64,000 nucleotides of DNA, taken from NCBI GenBank assembly GCA_039028895.1, contig JBCCHF010000026.1:31082-95081 (forward strand), read 5' to 3'. The stretch comes from JAHDCJ01 sp039028895. GTDB taxonomy: Bacteria; Bacteroidota; Bacteroidia; Chitinophagales; Saprospiraceae. Positions 18,666 through 28,000 of the stretch are shown here, piece by piece; position 1 is the first letter of the stretch, and each line of letters begins with the position of its first letter. The translations under genes were made by a program, and so were the position numbers. The notes under the pieces were generated by a model. The model did not search any database, was not told where the DNA came from, and was given only the letters and a program-made list of their open reading frames with translations.

Positions 18666-18773
18666 GACAATAAGACCTGTGGGTTTATTTAATATTGTCT
18701 TGTTCAGTTGAATAAGGCAAGCCAGGGAGAATTAAAAGGACTTGTCTGTTTCGGGAGCCACCGAAACAGGCAA
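18666..18773 (+). promoter_or_regulatory. Two hairpins in the gap between the two tube genes
   Basis: The 232-bp gap between the tube genes is the longest inside the eCIS operon. It contains a gacaata/tattgtc stem (18666-18672 with 18693-18699) and a longer stem of 13 pairs with one G-T (18742-18754 with 18761-18773, ctgtttcgg core). Neither is followed by a T-run. They could lower readthrough or set different transcript levels for the major tube and the second tube protein. Confidence 0.35.
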
Positions 18774-18862
18774 TCCTCCTCCTGGGTTCGCTTTCTTCTT
18801 CAACGCTTATATGGTAAGGCCGGAATAGAAGCCCGGCTGGGATTTGTTTCAAAGTAAGAATT

Positions 18863-21442
18863 GTGTCTGCAGGTAATTATACCCCCATTGCTGGTTATTA
18901 TTTCAGAGTGGATTTTCTTCCACCTGAGATGAAAGGTTATGCATTCCGAGAAGTTTCTGGTATCGAAGCCAAAATGGAGATCCAAACTGTTTCGGAAGGC
19001 GGGGTAAATATGTTTGAGCACAAGCTTGTTGGCCGAACAAATTATGAAAACCTAATCCTGAAAAGAGGCCTTAATCCTATTGAGATTACTGATGCCTTAT
19101 ACTTATGGCTTACTGGAACATTTACGGTTAACAGTTTATTACTGTTACCAGTAGTAGCTCAACCCTCAGTGATAATTTCCTTGCTCGACAGTGATGGAGT
19201 CCCAGCGGCTTCATGGAACTTCATGAACGTCTACCCAATCAGGTGGGACGTAAGTGATTTTAACTCAGAAGATGATGGAATTATTATTGAAGAAATCGAA
19301 TTCGCCTATAACACATTCCAACGCCTGCCTGTTTCTGGCGTTATGGCAATTGGAGATGCGTTGATGAATCCGAGAGCTGCTATCGAAAGTATGGTAAGTT
19401 CTGTTGTACAAACCGTAGAAGATACTGTTGAATTTTTTGAGGATGTCGGAGAAAGCATCGCCGACGGGTTTGATACCTGGATGAAAAACTGGGATCCTCT
19501 GAAATTGACTATGGTCAAAAAGGAGGGAGATTATTCCTGGTCAGAACAGGCTACCGAAGCTCTTGGCCTTGACCCCGACATGCCTGATGACCCGAAATAC
19601 GAGCCCAAGGATGTCAGTTTCCCCGGTTTCAATGATGGACAAGCATCTGCTGTTGCGTCTGATGGAAAACCGCCATACACTTTTGAATGGTCTAATGGCG
19701 AAGAAGGTGAGATAGAATCTTTGGGAGACGAAAAAGAAGTATCAACTGCCAAAAATCTTAGTGCAGGGATACATAAATGTACGGTTACTGATGCTGACGG
19801 AGACACCAAGATGGCTACCATTGAGATAAAAGAACCTAAGTTGCTAACAGCCAGGGTACTGGTTATTTCAAATGTGACTATAATTGGTGGCGACGATGGT
19901 GAAGCCAAAGTTGTCGCTAGTGGTGGAAAAGGCGAATTGAGTTATCTCTGGCAAGATGGAACAGATACTGAGATCAATTCGAATTTACCTGCCGGTATTC
20001 ACATTGTGCGCGTAACAGATGAAGCTGAACAATCTGTAGAGGCAAGGGTCAAAATTACTGAACCCCTGCCGCTCTCTGCTAAAGCTTCTGAAAGACAAAA
20101 GGCTTCTGATGGTACCATAGCAGATGGTATGGCCAAAGTTTACCCGGTTGGAGGTGTCAAACCATATATCATCAAGTGGGATAACGATGAAGAATTCTCA
20201 ATTGCCAAAAACCTGACAGCTGGAATCCATTCCGTCACCGTTACAGATAAAAATGGCGACGAGGTAACCGTAGAGGTTGAAATTACTTACCCTGAACTCT
20301 CCGCCGAAGTTGAAGAAATCTCCCCAGTCTCCGTATTCGGAAAGGATGATGGAGTTGCTAAGGTCACCGCTTCTGGTGGCACAGGCCCTTACACCTACGA
20401 ATGGGATAACGGCGAAACGACTTCGGAAGCGAGTAATCTCACAGGTGGAGTTCATGCTGTCAAGGTCATTGACGACGGTGGTGATGAAGTCACTGTTACC
20501 GTAAAAATTCATGAACCATTCGAATTGACACTTACTGCTGAACAAGTGACCCCGGCAACAGGATTGGATACGCCTGATGGCGTTGCGAAAGCAATTGCCA
20601 AAGGTGGAACAGAGCCTTACTCGTATGAATGGGATAATGACGAAACCGAAGATGAAGCTTTAGCGCTCACCCCTGGAGAACATATAGTAAAAGTTACAGA
20701 TGCTGCAGGCACTGAAGTAGAAGCAACCGTGATCATCGGCAAACCTGAATTGACTGCTGTGATTACTGAACAAACTGACGCTACCACAAGAGGAGGCGAA
20801 GACGGATCTGCTACAGTAGAAGCAAGTGGAGGATCAGAAGAATACACCTACGAATGGGATAATGGTGAAACAGAAGCGACTGCAACCAAGTTGACACCTG
20901 GTAACCATACAGTTAAGGTGACAGATTCTGATGGTGCTGAGGTTGAAGTCAATGTGTACATCGGAGAGCCAACCCCATTGACAGCCAGAGCTGTTGAGAT
21001 CTCACCGGTATCCATTGATGGTACTGATGACGGACAGGCAGAAGCCATCGTCGAAGGTGGAACCGAGCCATACACTTTCAGATGGGACAACGGCGAAACC
21101 GAAGCATCAGCCAAAAACCTGGATGAAGGCACACACGAAGTTATCGTTACAGATGCAGCTGGCGATTCAGTTACTTCAAAAGTCAGGATACACAAGCTCA
21201 TTGCACTCACAGCTGAAGCTATTGAAGAAAAACCGGTTACAGAAGCTGGAGGATCAGATGGTATTGCTAAAGTCACGGCAAAAGGCGGTTTCGAACCATA
21301 CGAATACCTATGGGATGCTTCAGCTGGAGACCAAACTACCGAAAGGGCAATCGGACTACCAGCAGGTACCTATAAAGTGAAAGTTACCGATGCCGAAGGC
21401 ACAGAAGTAGAAGTAGAAGTCACCATTACCGAACCAGAGTAA
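18863..21442 (+). CDS. eCIS tube-family protein fused to eight SprB-like repeats
   Basis: An 859-residue protein starting at GTG 18863; no ATG exists between this codon and the upstream in-frame stop at 18815. Residues 1-160 are a T4 gp19-like tube domain (GYYFRVDFLPPEMKGYAFRE, EIQTVSEGG, LILKRGLNPIEITDALYLWL, EEIEFAYNTFQRLPV), matching the second tube protein (Afp5/Pvc5 type). A helical, acidic linker (about 160-248) leads to eight tandem Ig-like repeats of about 76 residues with the SprB-repeat pattern (DDG.A.V.A.GG..PYTYEWDNGE ... L..G.H.VKVTDA.G.EV...V.I.EP). There is neither a signal peptide nor a T9SS tail, so the repeats ride on the cytoplasmically assembled particle. They may be a collar, a lumen filling or an exposed binding device. 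Confidence 0.9.
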   Translation: MSAGNYTPIAGYYFRVDFLPPEMKGYAFREVSGIEAKMEIQTVSEGGVNMFEHKLVGRTNYENLILKRGLNPIEITDALYLWLTGTFTVNSLLLLPVVAQPSVIISLLDSDGVPAASWNFMNVYPIRWDVSDFNSEDDGIIIEEIEFAYNTFQRLPVSGVMAIGDALMNPRAAIESMVSSVVQTVEDTVEFFEDVGESIADGFDTWMKNWDPLKLTMVKKEGDYSWSEQATEALGLDPDMPDDPKYEPKDVSFPGFNDGQASAVASDGKPPYTFEWSNGEEGEIESLGDEKEVSTAKNLSAGIHKCTVTDADGDTKMATIEIKEPKLLTARVLVISNVTIIGGDDGEAKVVASGGKGELSYLWQDGTDTEINSNLPAGIHIVRVTDEAEQSVEARVKITEPLPLSAKASERQKASDGTIADGMAKVYPVGGVKPYIIKWDNDEEFSIAKNLTAGIHSVTVTDKNGDEVTVEVEITYPELSAEVEEISPVSVFGKDDGVAKVTASGGTGPYTYEWDNGETTSEASNLTGGVHAVKVIDDGGDEVTVTVKIHEPFELTLTAEQVTPATGLDTPDGVAKAIAKGGTEPYSYEWDNDETEDEALALTPGEHIVKVTDAAGTEVEATVIIGKPELTAVITEQTDATTRGGEDGSATVEASGGSEEYTYEWDNGETEATATKLTPGNHTVKVTDSDGAEVEVNVYIGEPTPLTARAVEISPVSIDGTDDGQAEAIVEGGTEPYTFRWDNGETEASAKNLDEGTHEVIVTDAAGDSVTSKVRIHKLIALTAEAIEEKPVTEAGGSDGIAKVTAKGGFEPYEYLWDASAGDQTTERAIGLPAGTYKVKVTDAEGTEVEVEVTITEPE
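19607..21439 (+). repeat. Eight tandem SprB-like repeats (about 228 bp each)
   Basis: Protein-level repeats of 75-79 residues covering residues 249-859 of the tube fusion. Core positions shared by most copies are GG, PY.Y.WDN, the L..G.H.V.VTD strand and a closing EP. Copies 4 to 7 are closest to one another, copies 1 and 2 most diverged, which suggests growth by duplication in the middle of the array. Confidence 0.85.
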
Positions 21443-21465
21443 CAAATACACAAAACTTATCAATC

Positions 21466-21651
21466 ATGGCCGGAGGAATAGAAATAAGAGAATTGATCTT
21501 CAAAGCGACAGTTGAAGACCCGAAAAAAGAAACTACAAAGGCAACTATAGTTAAAGGCGATGCCCAGATTTCAAGAAATCTGAGAGAAAGTATCATTACT
21601 GAATGCATGCAAAGGATGAAAGATTATTTGCGTGATAATAATGAAAGATAA
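21466..21651 (+). CDS. DUF5908-like small eCIS protein
   Basis: A 61-residue protein, start MAGGIEIRELIFKA, rich in Lys and Glu and ending in a helix (ITECMQRMKDYLRDNNER). It resembles the DUF5908 family, short proteins found in Bacteroidota contractile-injection clusters. It lies 23 nt behind the tube fusion and its stop overlaps the next start by one base (TAATG), so translation is coupled. Function unknown. Confidence 0.7.
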   Translation: MAGGIEIRELIFKATVEDPKKETTKATIVKGDAQISRNLRESIITECMQRMKDYLRDNNER

Positions 21652-22391
21652 TGGCTGTTGTACCTCTGAATTTATCGGCAAAAGTCACCATTAGTGCATA
21701 TAGTGATCCTGAATGCGGTATCATGGATATCGTCGGGTTGCCTATGATGGTACAAATTAATCCGGAGGAAATTACACATGATCACGAAATAACCACCCAT
21801 GGCGACAAATTTGAAGCAATGGGGGTTGAGGGCGCTCCTGGAAAACATGGCGGTTTCAAAGGCATTGAACTCGAAAAGATCAGGATGAATTTTTACCTCG
21901 ATGGTACAGGCTTGGTTCCGGATCCAATGTTACCAGTCAGCCCAGTTCCTTTTGATGTGGGGGGCTGGATCAAAGATTTCAAAGAAATGGCCTATAAATA
22001 TCGTGACGATATTCACGGTCCTTATTTCCTGAGATTATCATGGGGCAGCTTATTCGAATCTGTTCATCAGTCAACTTTCAAATGTCGCCTCATAGATCTC
22101 AATATAAATTACCTGCTGTTTAAGCCAACAGGTGAGCCGCTGAGAGCGAGATTGGACTGCACTTTTAAGCAGCATCTTACACAAACGGAGTTAAACGCCT
22201 TGGCAAAAAGAAATTCTCCGGATATGTCTCATGTCAGAACTGTTCAAGCAGGAGACAGGCTCCCGTTGATGTGTCAGAAAATTTATGGCAGCAGTTCTCA
22301 TTATTTACAAATTGCAAAGATTAATGGTTTAACAAATATATACCAATTGAAACCAGGGCAGAAGCTATTGTTTCCGCCATTGGAAAAATGA
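21651..22391 (+). CDS. eCIS hub/tube-baseplate protein with LysM (Afp7/Pvc7-like)
   Basis: A 246-residue protein. The N-terminal part (about 1-190) shows the CIS tube/hub pattern (VQINPEEITHDHE, EKIRMNFYLDGTG, RLSWGSLFESVHQSTFKC, LDCTFKQ), and residues about 195-243 form a LysM-type module (VRTVQAGDRLPLMCQKIYG ... LKPGQKLLFPP). Afp7-type proteins sit at the tube-baseplate joint in the cytoplasmically assembled particle. Translation is coupled to the DUF5908 gene and a VgrG-like gene follows, the standard order. Confidence 0.9.
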   Translation: MAVVPLNLSAKVTISAYSDPECGIMDIVGLPMMVQINPEEITHDHEITTHGDKFEAMGVEGAPGKHGGFKGIELEKIRMNFYLDGTGLVPDPMLPVSPVPFDVGGWIKDFKEMAYKYRDDIHGPYFLRLSWGSLFESVHQSTFKCRLIDLNINYLLFKPTGEPLRARLDCTFKQHLTQTELNALAKRNSPDMSHVRTVQAGDRLPLMCQKIYGSSSHYLQIAKINGLTNIYQLKPGQKLLFPPLEK

Positions 22392-22447
22392 CAATACTGA
22401 ATTTTTCAGCCGGAACGAGATTTTTTTAACTCATATTAAATACACCC

Positions 22448-24253
22448 ATGGCAGCAAAATCACCGGCAGGACAAGATGCGGAAATTCTTTCTGTCGAAGT
22501 TTACGTTGATAAAAAGAAGATCAAGGATGAGTATCAGGTTCTTTCTGTAGAAGTGGAAAAGCAAATTAATCGGATCTCCAGAGCAAATGTTATTTTGGTT
22601 GATGGAGATACGACCTTGGAAAACTTTGAGATATCTGAAAGTGCGGATTTCCTTTTGGGAAAAGAGATTGAAGTAAAAGCTGGTTATGACAGTTCTGTAA
22701 AATCAATCTTCAAAGGGGTGATCATGGCACAAAATATCAGGATGGGAAATAACAAAGTTTCCAAACTGATTTTGCGTTGTAAAGATCCGGCTGTTGTCTT
22801 AACAGTGTCTCGTAACAACCGGGCATTTGATGAAAAAAAGGATAGTGAAGTTATTACTGAAATCATCAAGGAAAACAAACTATCGACCAGTGAAGCTGTA
22901 AAAGCTACAACTACCAAGCACCCCAAACTTATCCAATACAATTCTACCGATTGGGATTTCATTAGAGCAAGAGCTGAAGTTAATGGATACCTCGTTATCG
23001 TCAACGATGGTGAAATCTATGTAGGTGAGCCTAAATTCACAGGATCTCCAACTTATGTGGTCACTTATGGGGTTGATATGATCCGATTTGACGGAAGGGT
23101 GGATTCCGAACATCAACTACCTACAATAACCGCCAATGCCTGGGATATGAAAACCCAGAAATTGCTCACTGACAAATCTGAAAGTTTCACTGAAGCCAAA
23201 CACGGTAACCTTAAAGGGGATACCCTGGTTGATGTTTTGGGAATCAAGGAAGTTGTTCTGAATACTTCCTCCCCATTGCTGAAAACAGACCTTAAATCAT
23301 GGGCCAATGGCAAAATGACGAAGTCCAGAATGTCCAAAATGAATGGTACTGTCGCTTTTTTCGGCAGACCAGACGTCATTATTGGTGAACTCATTCAATT
23401 GAAAGGCCTTGGTGCTAGATTCAACGGAGATGCCTATATCACCGGAGTAACGCATGATATTCAGGATGGCCGCTGGATGACTATTGTCAATTTTGGCTTA
23501 TCATCTGAGTGGGCAATGGAACAAATGGCCAATTCGGGGTCCCTGCCAACTAGTGGCCAGTTGCCTCCCATCCATGGTATTCAGAATGGTGTAGTAAAAC
23601 AGATTGAATCAGATCCGGATGGAGAACACAGGATACTTGTAGAAGTGCCGACTATAGAAGCACCTGGTAAAGGTAAAGGTATTTGGGCACGGATGGCTCA
23701 CCTCTATGCTTCAGCGGATATCGGATTTTTCTTTATGCCTGAAGTGAGCGATGAGGTATTACTCGGCTTTATAAATAACGATCCAAGATTTCCTGTAATA
23801 CTTGGTTCACTCTATTCGAGCAAGATCAAACCGCCTTATACTGCCGATAAGAAAAACCCAACCAAGGCTATTGTAACAAAAAGCCTTATGAAAATCGAAT
23901 TTGATGAAGAAAAGAAGATCATCCTAATCGAAACCCCGGGTGGTAACAAGATTACAATGGATGATGATAAAAAAGCGATTACCCTCCTTGATGCCAACAA
24001 AAACACCGTGGCGCTTGATGATAAAGGGATAACACTTAAAACAAACAAGGATGTGACCATTTCTGCTAAAGGAAAAATAGCAATGGATTGCAAAGCCGGG
24101 CTCACGATGAAATGCAAAGGAGGCGATGTCGCTATTGAAGGCATTAATGTCGGGGCCAAAGGTAAAATGTCATTCAAAGGTGAAGCTCCGGCTGTAGAGG
24201 TTAAGGGGTCAGCAACCGTAGATATACAAGGATCAATAGTAAGTATTAACTAA
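22448..24253 (+). CDS. eCIS spike protein, VgrG-like (Afp8/Pvc8)
   Basis: A 601-residue spike protein of gp27-gp5 type. About residues 10-370 form the gp27-like hub domains; about 375-460 an OB-fold gp5-like domain (GVVKQIESDPDGEHRILVEV, IWARMAHLYAS, DEVLLGFINNDPRFPVILGS). The last 120 residues are a repetitive beta-helix needle (ITLLDANKN, ITLKTNKDVTISAKGKIAM, GDVAIEGINVGAKGKM). It trimerises as the puncturing device and carries the PAAR tip encoded 33 nt downstream. No extra C-terminal effector domain is present. Confidence 0.95.
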   Translation: MAAKSPAGQDAEILSVEVYVDKKKIKDEYQVLSVEVEKQINRISRANVILVDGDTTLENFEISESADFLLGKEIEVKAGYDSSVKSIFKGVIMAQNIRMGNNKVSKLILRCKDPAVVLTVSRNNRAFDEKKDSEVITEIIKENKLSTSEAVKATTTKHPKLIQYNSTDWDFIRARAEVNGYLVIVNDGEIYVGEPKFTGSPTYVVTYGVDMIRFDGRVDSEHQLPTITANAWDMKTQKLLTDKSESFTEAKHGNLKGDTLVDVLGIKEVVLNTSSPLLKTDLKSWANGKMTKSRMSKMNGTVAFFGRPDVIIGELIQLKGLGARFNGDAYITGVTHDIQDGRWMTIVNFGLSSEWAMEQMANSGSLPTSGQLPPIHGIQNGVVKQIESDPDGEHRILVEVPTIEAPGKGKGIWARMAHLYASADIGFFFMPEVSDEVLLGFINNDPRFPVILGSLYSSKIKPPYTADKKNPTKAIVTKSLMKIEFDEEKKIILIETPGGNKITMDDDKKAITLLDANKNTVALDDKGITLKTNKDVTISAKGKIAMDCKAGLTMKCKGGDVAIEGINVGAKGKMSFKGEAPAVEVKGSATVDIQGSIVSIN

Positions 24254-24286
24254 TAATGAAAATTTTTAAACAAATAATATAGCATT

Positions 24287-24586
24287 ATGCCGCCAGCTGC
24301 AAGAGTTACAGATATGCACACCTGCCCGATGCAAACACCGGGTACTCCACCTATTCCACATGTTGGAGGACCAATTATCGGACCTGGCGTTGCCACAGTC
24401 CTTATCGGAAAAATGCCTGCGGCAGTAGTCGGAGATTCCTGTACATGTACCGGACCTCCTGATACGATCGCAAAAGGATCAGCCACAGTCTTGATTGGCG
24501 GTAAACCCGCCGCCAGAATGGGAGATTCTACCGCTCATGGCGGATCAATTGTCGCAGGGTGTATGACGGTAATGATAGGTGGATAA
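24287..24586 (+). CDS. PAAR-domain spike tip protein (Afp10-like)
   Basis: A 99-residue PAAR protein: ARVTDMHTCPM at the start, PHVGGPI, two VLIG(K/G)..A strands, and a closing GDSTAHGGSIVAGC. His and Cys residues spaced for a single zinc site are present. It forms the sharp tip on the VgrG-like trimer. It is a bare PAAR without toxin extension, so any cargo would have to travel in the tube or on other parts. Confidence 0.93.
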   Translation: MPPAARVTDMHTCPMQTPGTPPIPHVGGPIIGPGVATVLIGKMPAAVVGDSCTCTGPPDTIAKGSATVLIGGKPAARMGDSTAHGGSIVAGCMTVMIGG

Positions 24587-24618
24587 TTTAAAACATGTGC
24601 ATTCAATAAAACAGGAAG

Positions 24619-25047
24619 ATGTTGTACGAAGAAAGTAAAACGTTTTTAGGAACAGGTTGGAGTTTTCCACCGGTGTTTGATGAAGAAAAAGGAGGAATCG
24701 TCATGGTTTCCGAAGAAGATGATATCAGTCAAAGCCTAAGGTTGTTACTGTCTACTATACCGGGAGAAAGATTGATGAATCCCAAATATGGCTGCGATCT
24801 CCAAAGTAAGACCTTTCAAACCATTAACGAAGGGACCATCAGCGAAATCAAGGAGTTGATCGGCCAGGCCATTCTATACTTCGAACCCCGTATTGATCTT
24901 GAAGAAATTTCAATCGAAGTAGTCGATCAGGATGATGGCAGACTGGACATTAAAGTCGTATACACCATAAGGAAAGTGAATGTTAGATCTAACATTGTAT
25001 TCCCATTCTACTTTATTGAAGGTACTGATATTCAGCAAATTGCATAG
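24619..25047 (+). CDS. gp25-like baseplate wedge protein (Afp9-like)
   Basis: A 142-residue GPW/gp25-family protein. It contains LRLLLSTIPGERLMNPKYGC, the family hallmark with the E-R pair, and the ILYFEPRIDLEEISIEV segment. gp25 proteins nucleate sheath assembly at the baseplate. The neighbours (PAAR before, Afp11-like after) match known eCIS order. Confidence 0.93.
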   Translation: MLYEESKTFLGTGWSFPPVFDEEKGGIVMVSEEDDISQSLRLLLSTIPGERLMNPKYGCDLQSKTFQTINEGTISEIKELIGQAILYFEPRIDLEEISIEVVDQDDGRLDIKVVYTIRKVNVRSNIVFPFYFIEGTDIQQIA

Positions 25048-25077
25048 AAGTTTAACTGTATTGAAGGTTTAGATTAA

Positions 25078-28000
25078 ATGGAAAAGGGCAAAAATAAGGA
25101 ACTACAAAACTGGAAAGGAACCTCGCAAAGCGACAGGCTCTTTAAGGCCCTATTGCCGGAACACATCAAAATCGATGAGCGTTCGGAGGCTGATCTAATG
25201 AACTTCGCTTCCAGGTATAGTGAACTTGTCAGATTTTTTAACTCCAAAAATACGCCTTCAGCAAGCTGGGATAAGTTTATTAATAATGACATCAGCATAT
25301 TCCTTTCCACAATAATTGCGACGAATATAAGGGCTATTGACGAACAGCATATTCTGCATCTCAACGAATTGGAAAGAGCAAGGACTGCTGATGAAAAGAA
25401 ACAATGCCTTAAAGTGATTTTCGGTCACATCGTTGATATTGCTGTGATGATCAATGATTGGTATCGCCAAGCCTCCGCTTTGAATGATAATGTAAGAGGG
25501 GAGGTACTTGGAATGGAGTTGGAGATAGAAACGGCCATTCGACAAAAACTGGGCAGAAATCTCAAACGCATCAAAAGTCTTGACCTCAGCGTTGGAGAAA
25601 CAGGCGGCCTTGGAGCTCCTATCGGCATCAATTATAATTCCTTTGATACGATTTGGGCACTGGAAGAAGTAAAGGCCGAACCCATTTTTGGCGTGGCAAG
25701 TTCATTTAGCGATAAAGTCAACCTGCTGATCTCAAGAACCAGACTGATTTACAGGACCTTCTTGAGCGTTTTAACCTACCTTGTAAACAGGGCACCTTAT
25801 TACCTGGAAGAGTCACTCGATAACAAGTCCAATCATAAACCAGATGTAGCACTTTACATCGCTTTCCTGAAACTATTCAAACATTCGCAGGATCATCTCA
25901 ATACGATGACCAAGCGGCATCTGGACTATTATTATTACAAGGTACTGCAGCAGGATCACGGAAAAGTAGAAGCGGACAAGGTTAATGTTTATTTCGAGTT
26001 GGCCGATCACATTTCCGAATATTACATTGAAGAAGGTACGCTCCTTGATGCCGGTACAGATGAAAATGGGGTCGAATTGGTTTATAAACTGGATTCTGAC
26101 CTGATGATCCACCAGGATAAGATCGCTTCGCTGAAATCAATATTTGTAAGTAAAAATGCATTCCTCGGTATCGGCAGTTCCTTCCAGTTGATCACTAATA
26201 TTTACTCCGCCCCAATTGCCAATTCAAGGGATGGGCTGGGGAAGTCGTTTATCCATGGTAACAGAGCATGGCCTACATTTGGGGAAGAACAGTTTGACAA
26301 AGCTGCTGATGAACATACCATGATTCCTGCTGATGTTGGGTTTGCAGTATCTGCACCAATCTTGAGGATGGATGAGGGCCAGCGAAATGTGAACATGGTT
26401 TTCCAGTTTGACAGGGTCTCGGCTTCTACACTTAATCGCCTCATTCTTGACATCAGCCGGAATAAACAACTAAGCCGACCAAATACTTATTTCCTCGTTT
26501 TTCAGGATAGCCTTGAAATTTTGCTTACAGGCGAAAATGGCTGGTTGCCAATTGAAGACTACGTTGTTAGTCCTCCGGAAGAGGTGGAAGCCGATCAGTT
26601 TAACCTGGCCTTCGAATTGCCACAATCTGCACCGTCAATTGTTGACTACGATCCTGAAATTCACGGTGCCGGGTTTGTTGCTAATCAACCGATTATCAAA
26701 ATCCTGTTGCGCAAAGAGGCTTCATCATATGTTTATTCTTTCCTTCGCGATCTCGTTTTGGAAACGATTTTCATTAATGTTGATGTCAAGAATGTAAAAG
26801 GCCTTGATATCTACAATGATATCGGAAGACTAGATGCTAATTCACCATTCCAACCATTTGGGCCTTCACCGCGAGTAGGGTCTTATTTGCTGGTTGGCAA
26901 AAGTGAAATTTTCCGCAAAGGTATTACAGACCTTAAATTTCATATTGACTGGCAGGGTTTGCCTGAGGAAGAAGGTGGTTTTGAAGCCTATTACAGTGCT
27001 TATGATCAGGGTATTAATAATTACAGCTTTCAAGTCAAACTGACTGCCCTTTCGAAAAATACATTCCTCCCTGTAGATATTAATGAGCAACCCCAGTTTA
27101 GCCTGTTTACAGGTGATTATATGGATGGGGCATTAATGAAAAAAACCACCTTTGAGGATTACAATATCAATGCACTCGACATCCAGCCAAATTTCCAGTT
27201 GGATGAAATTGAGAATTTTGATAATTATACACCTAGCGGATTTTTCAAACTGGAATTGATCAGTCCGAAAATGGGATTTGGAGGAGATATTTATCCAACG
27301 ATTTTTGCAAAAGCGGCTGTTGAAAACTCAAGGCCAAAGCGAAGAGGATTATGGCGCATCATCGAAACGGAAACCATTGAAATGCCGAATCCGCCGGCTA
27401 GCCCGTCAATTAAGTCTCTAACACTCGATTACTCAGCCTCTGCGAGGATCAATGTGCTGCCTTCCAGGGCCCTCGACAAAGACCGCGAAATTCCTGAAAA
27501 AATATTCCATATTCACCCGTTTGGTATTCTCCAAACCTTCTCCGGTGAAGCGACTCTGGACAGGTTTATGGTACCTCAGTTCAATGAAAATGCCTACCTG
27601 TTCATTGGTATCCGTGATCTCGTTCCGCCGCAACGAGTTTCCTTGCTCTTCCAGATGAAAGAATCGGAGGTAGCTCATACTTTCAGAACCCGACCCGAAA
27701 TAGGGTGGGCCTACCTGAGAGAAGGAGAATGGGAGTTCCTCAGTGAAGAAAAGATTCTTTCTGATACCACTGATGGTTTTACCGCTACAGGCATTATCCA
27801 GATTGATGTGCCTCGAGATATAGAAAAAGGCAGCAATATCCTGGACAAGGATTTGCACTGGTTGAGGATTTCTGTAAAGGGAGATGTTGAAATGCTTTCC
27901 AAGACATTTGATGTTTACACCCAGGCCGTTTCGGCAACATGGGAGGATAGGGGCAACGAAGATCATATTGGAAAGGTATTACCGGCCTATTCTGTTATCA

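Noticed and set aside
27433..27966. Open minus-strand frame inside the Afp11-like gene
   Set aside because: Antisense to a conserved baseplate region with no recognisable content.
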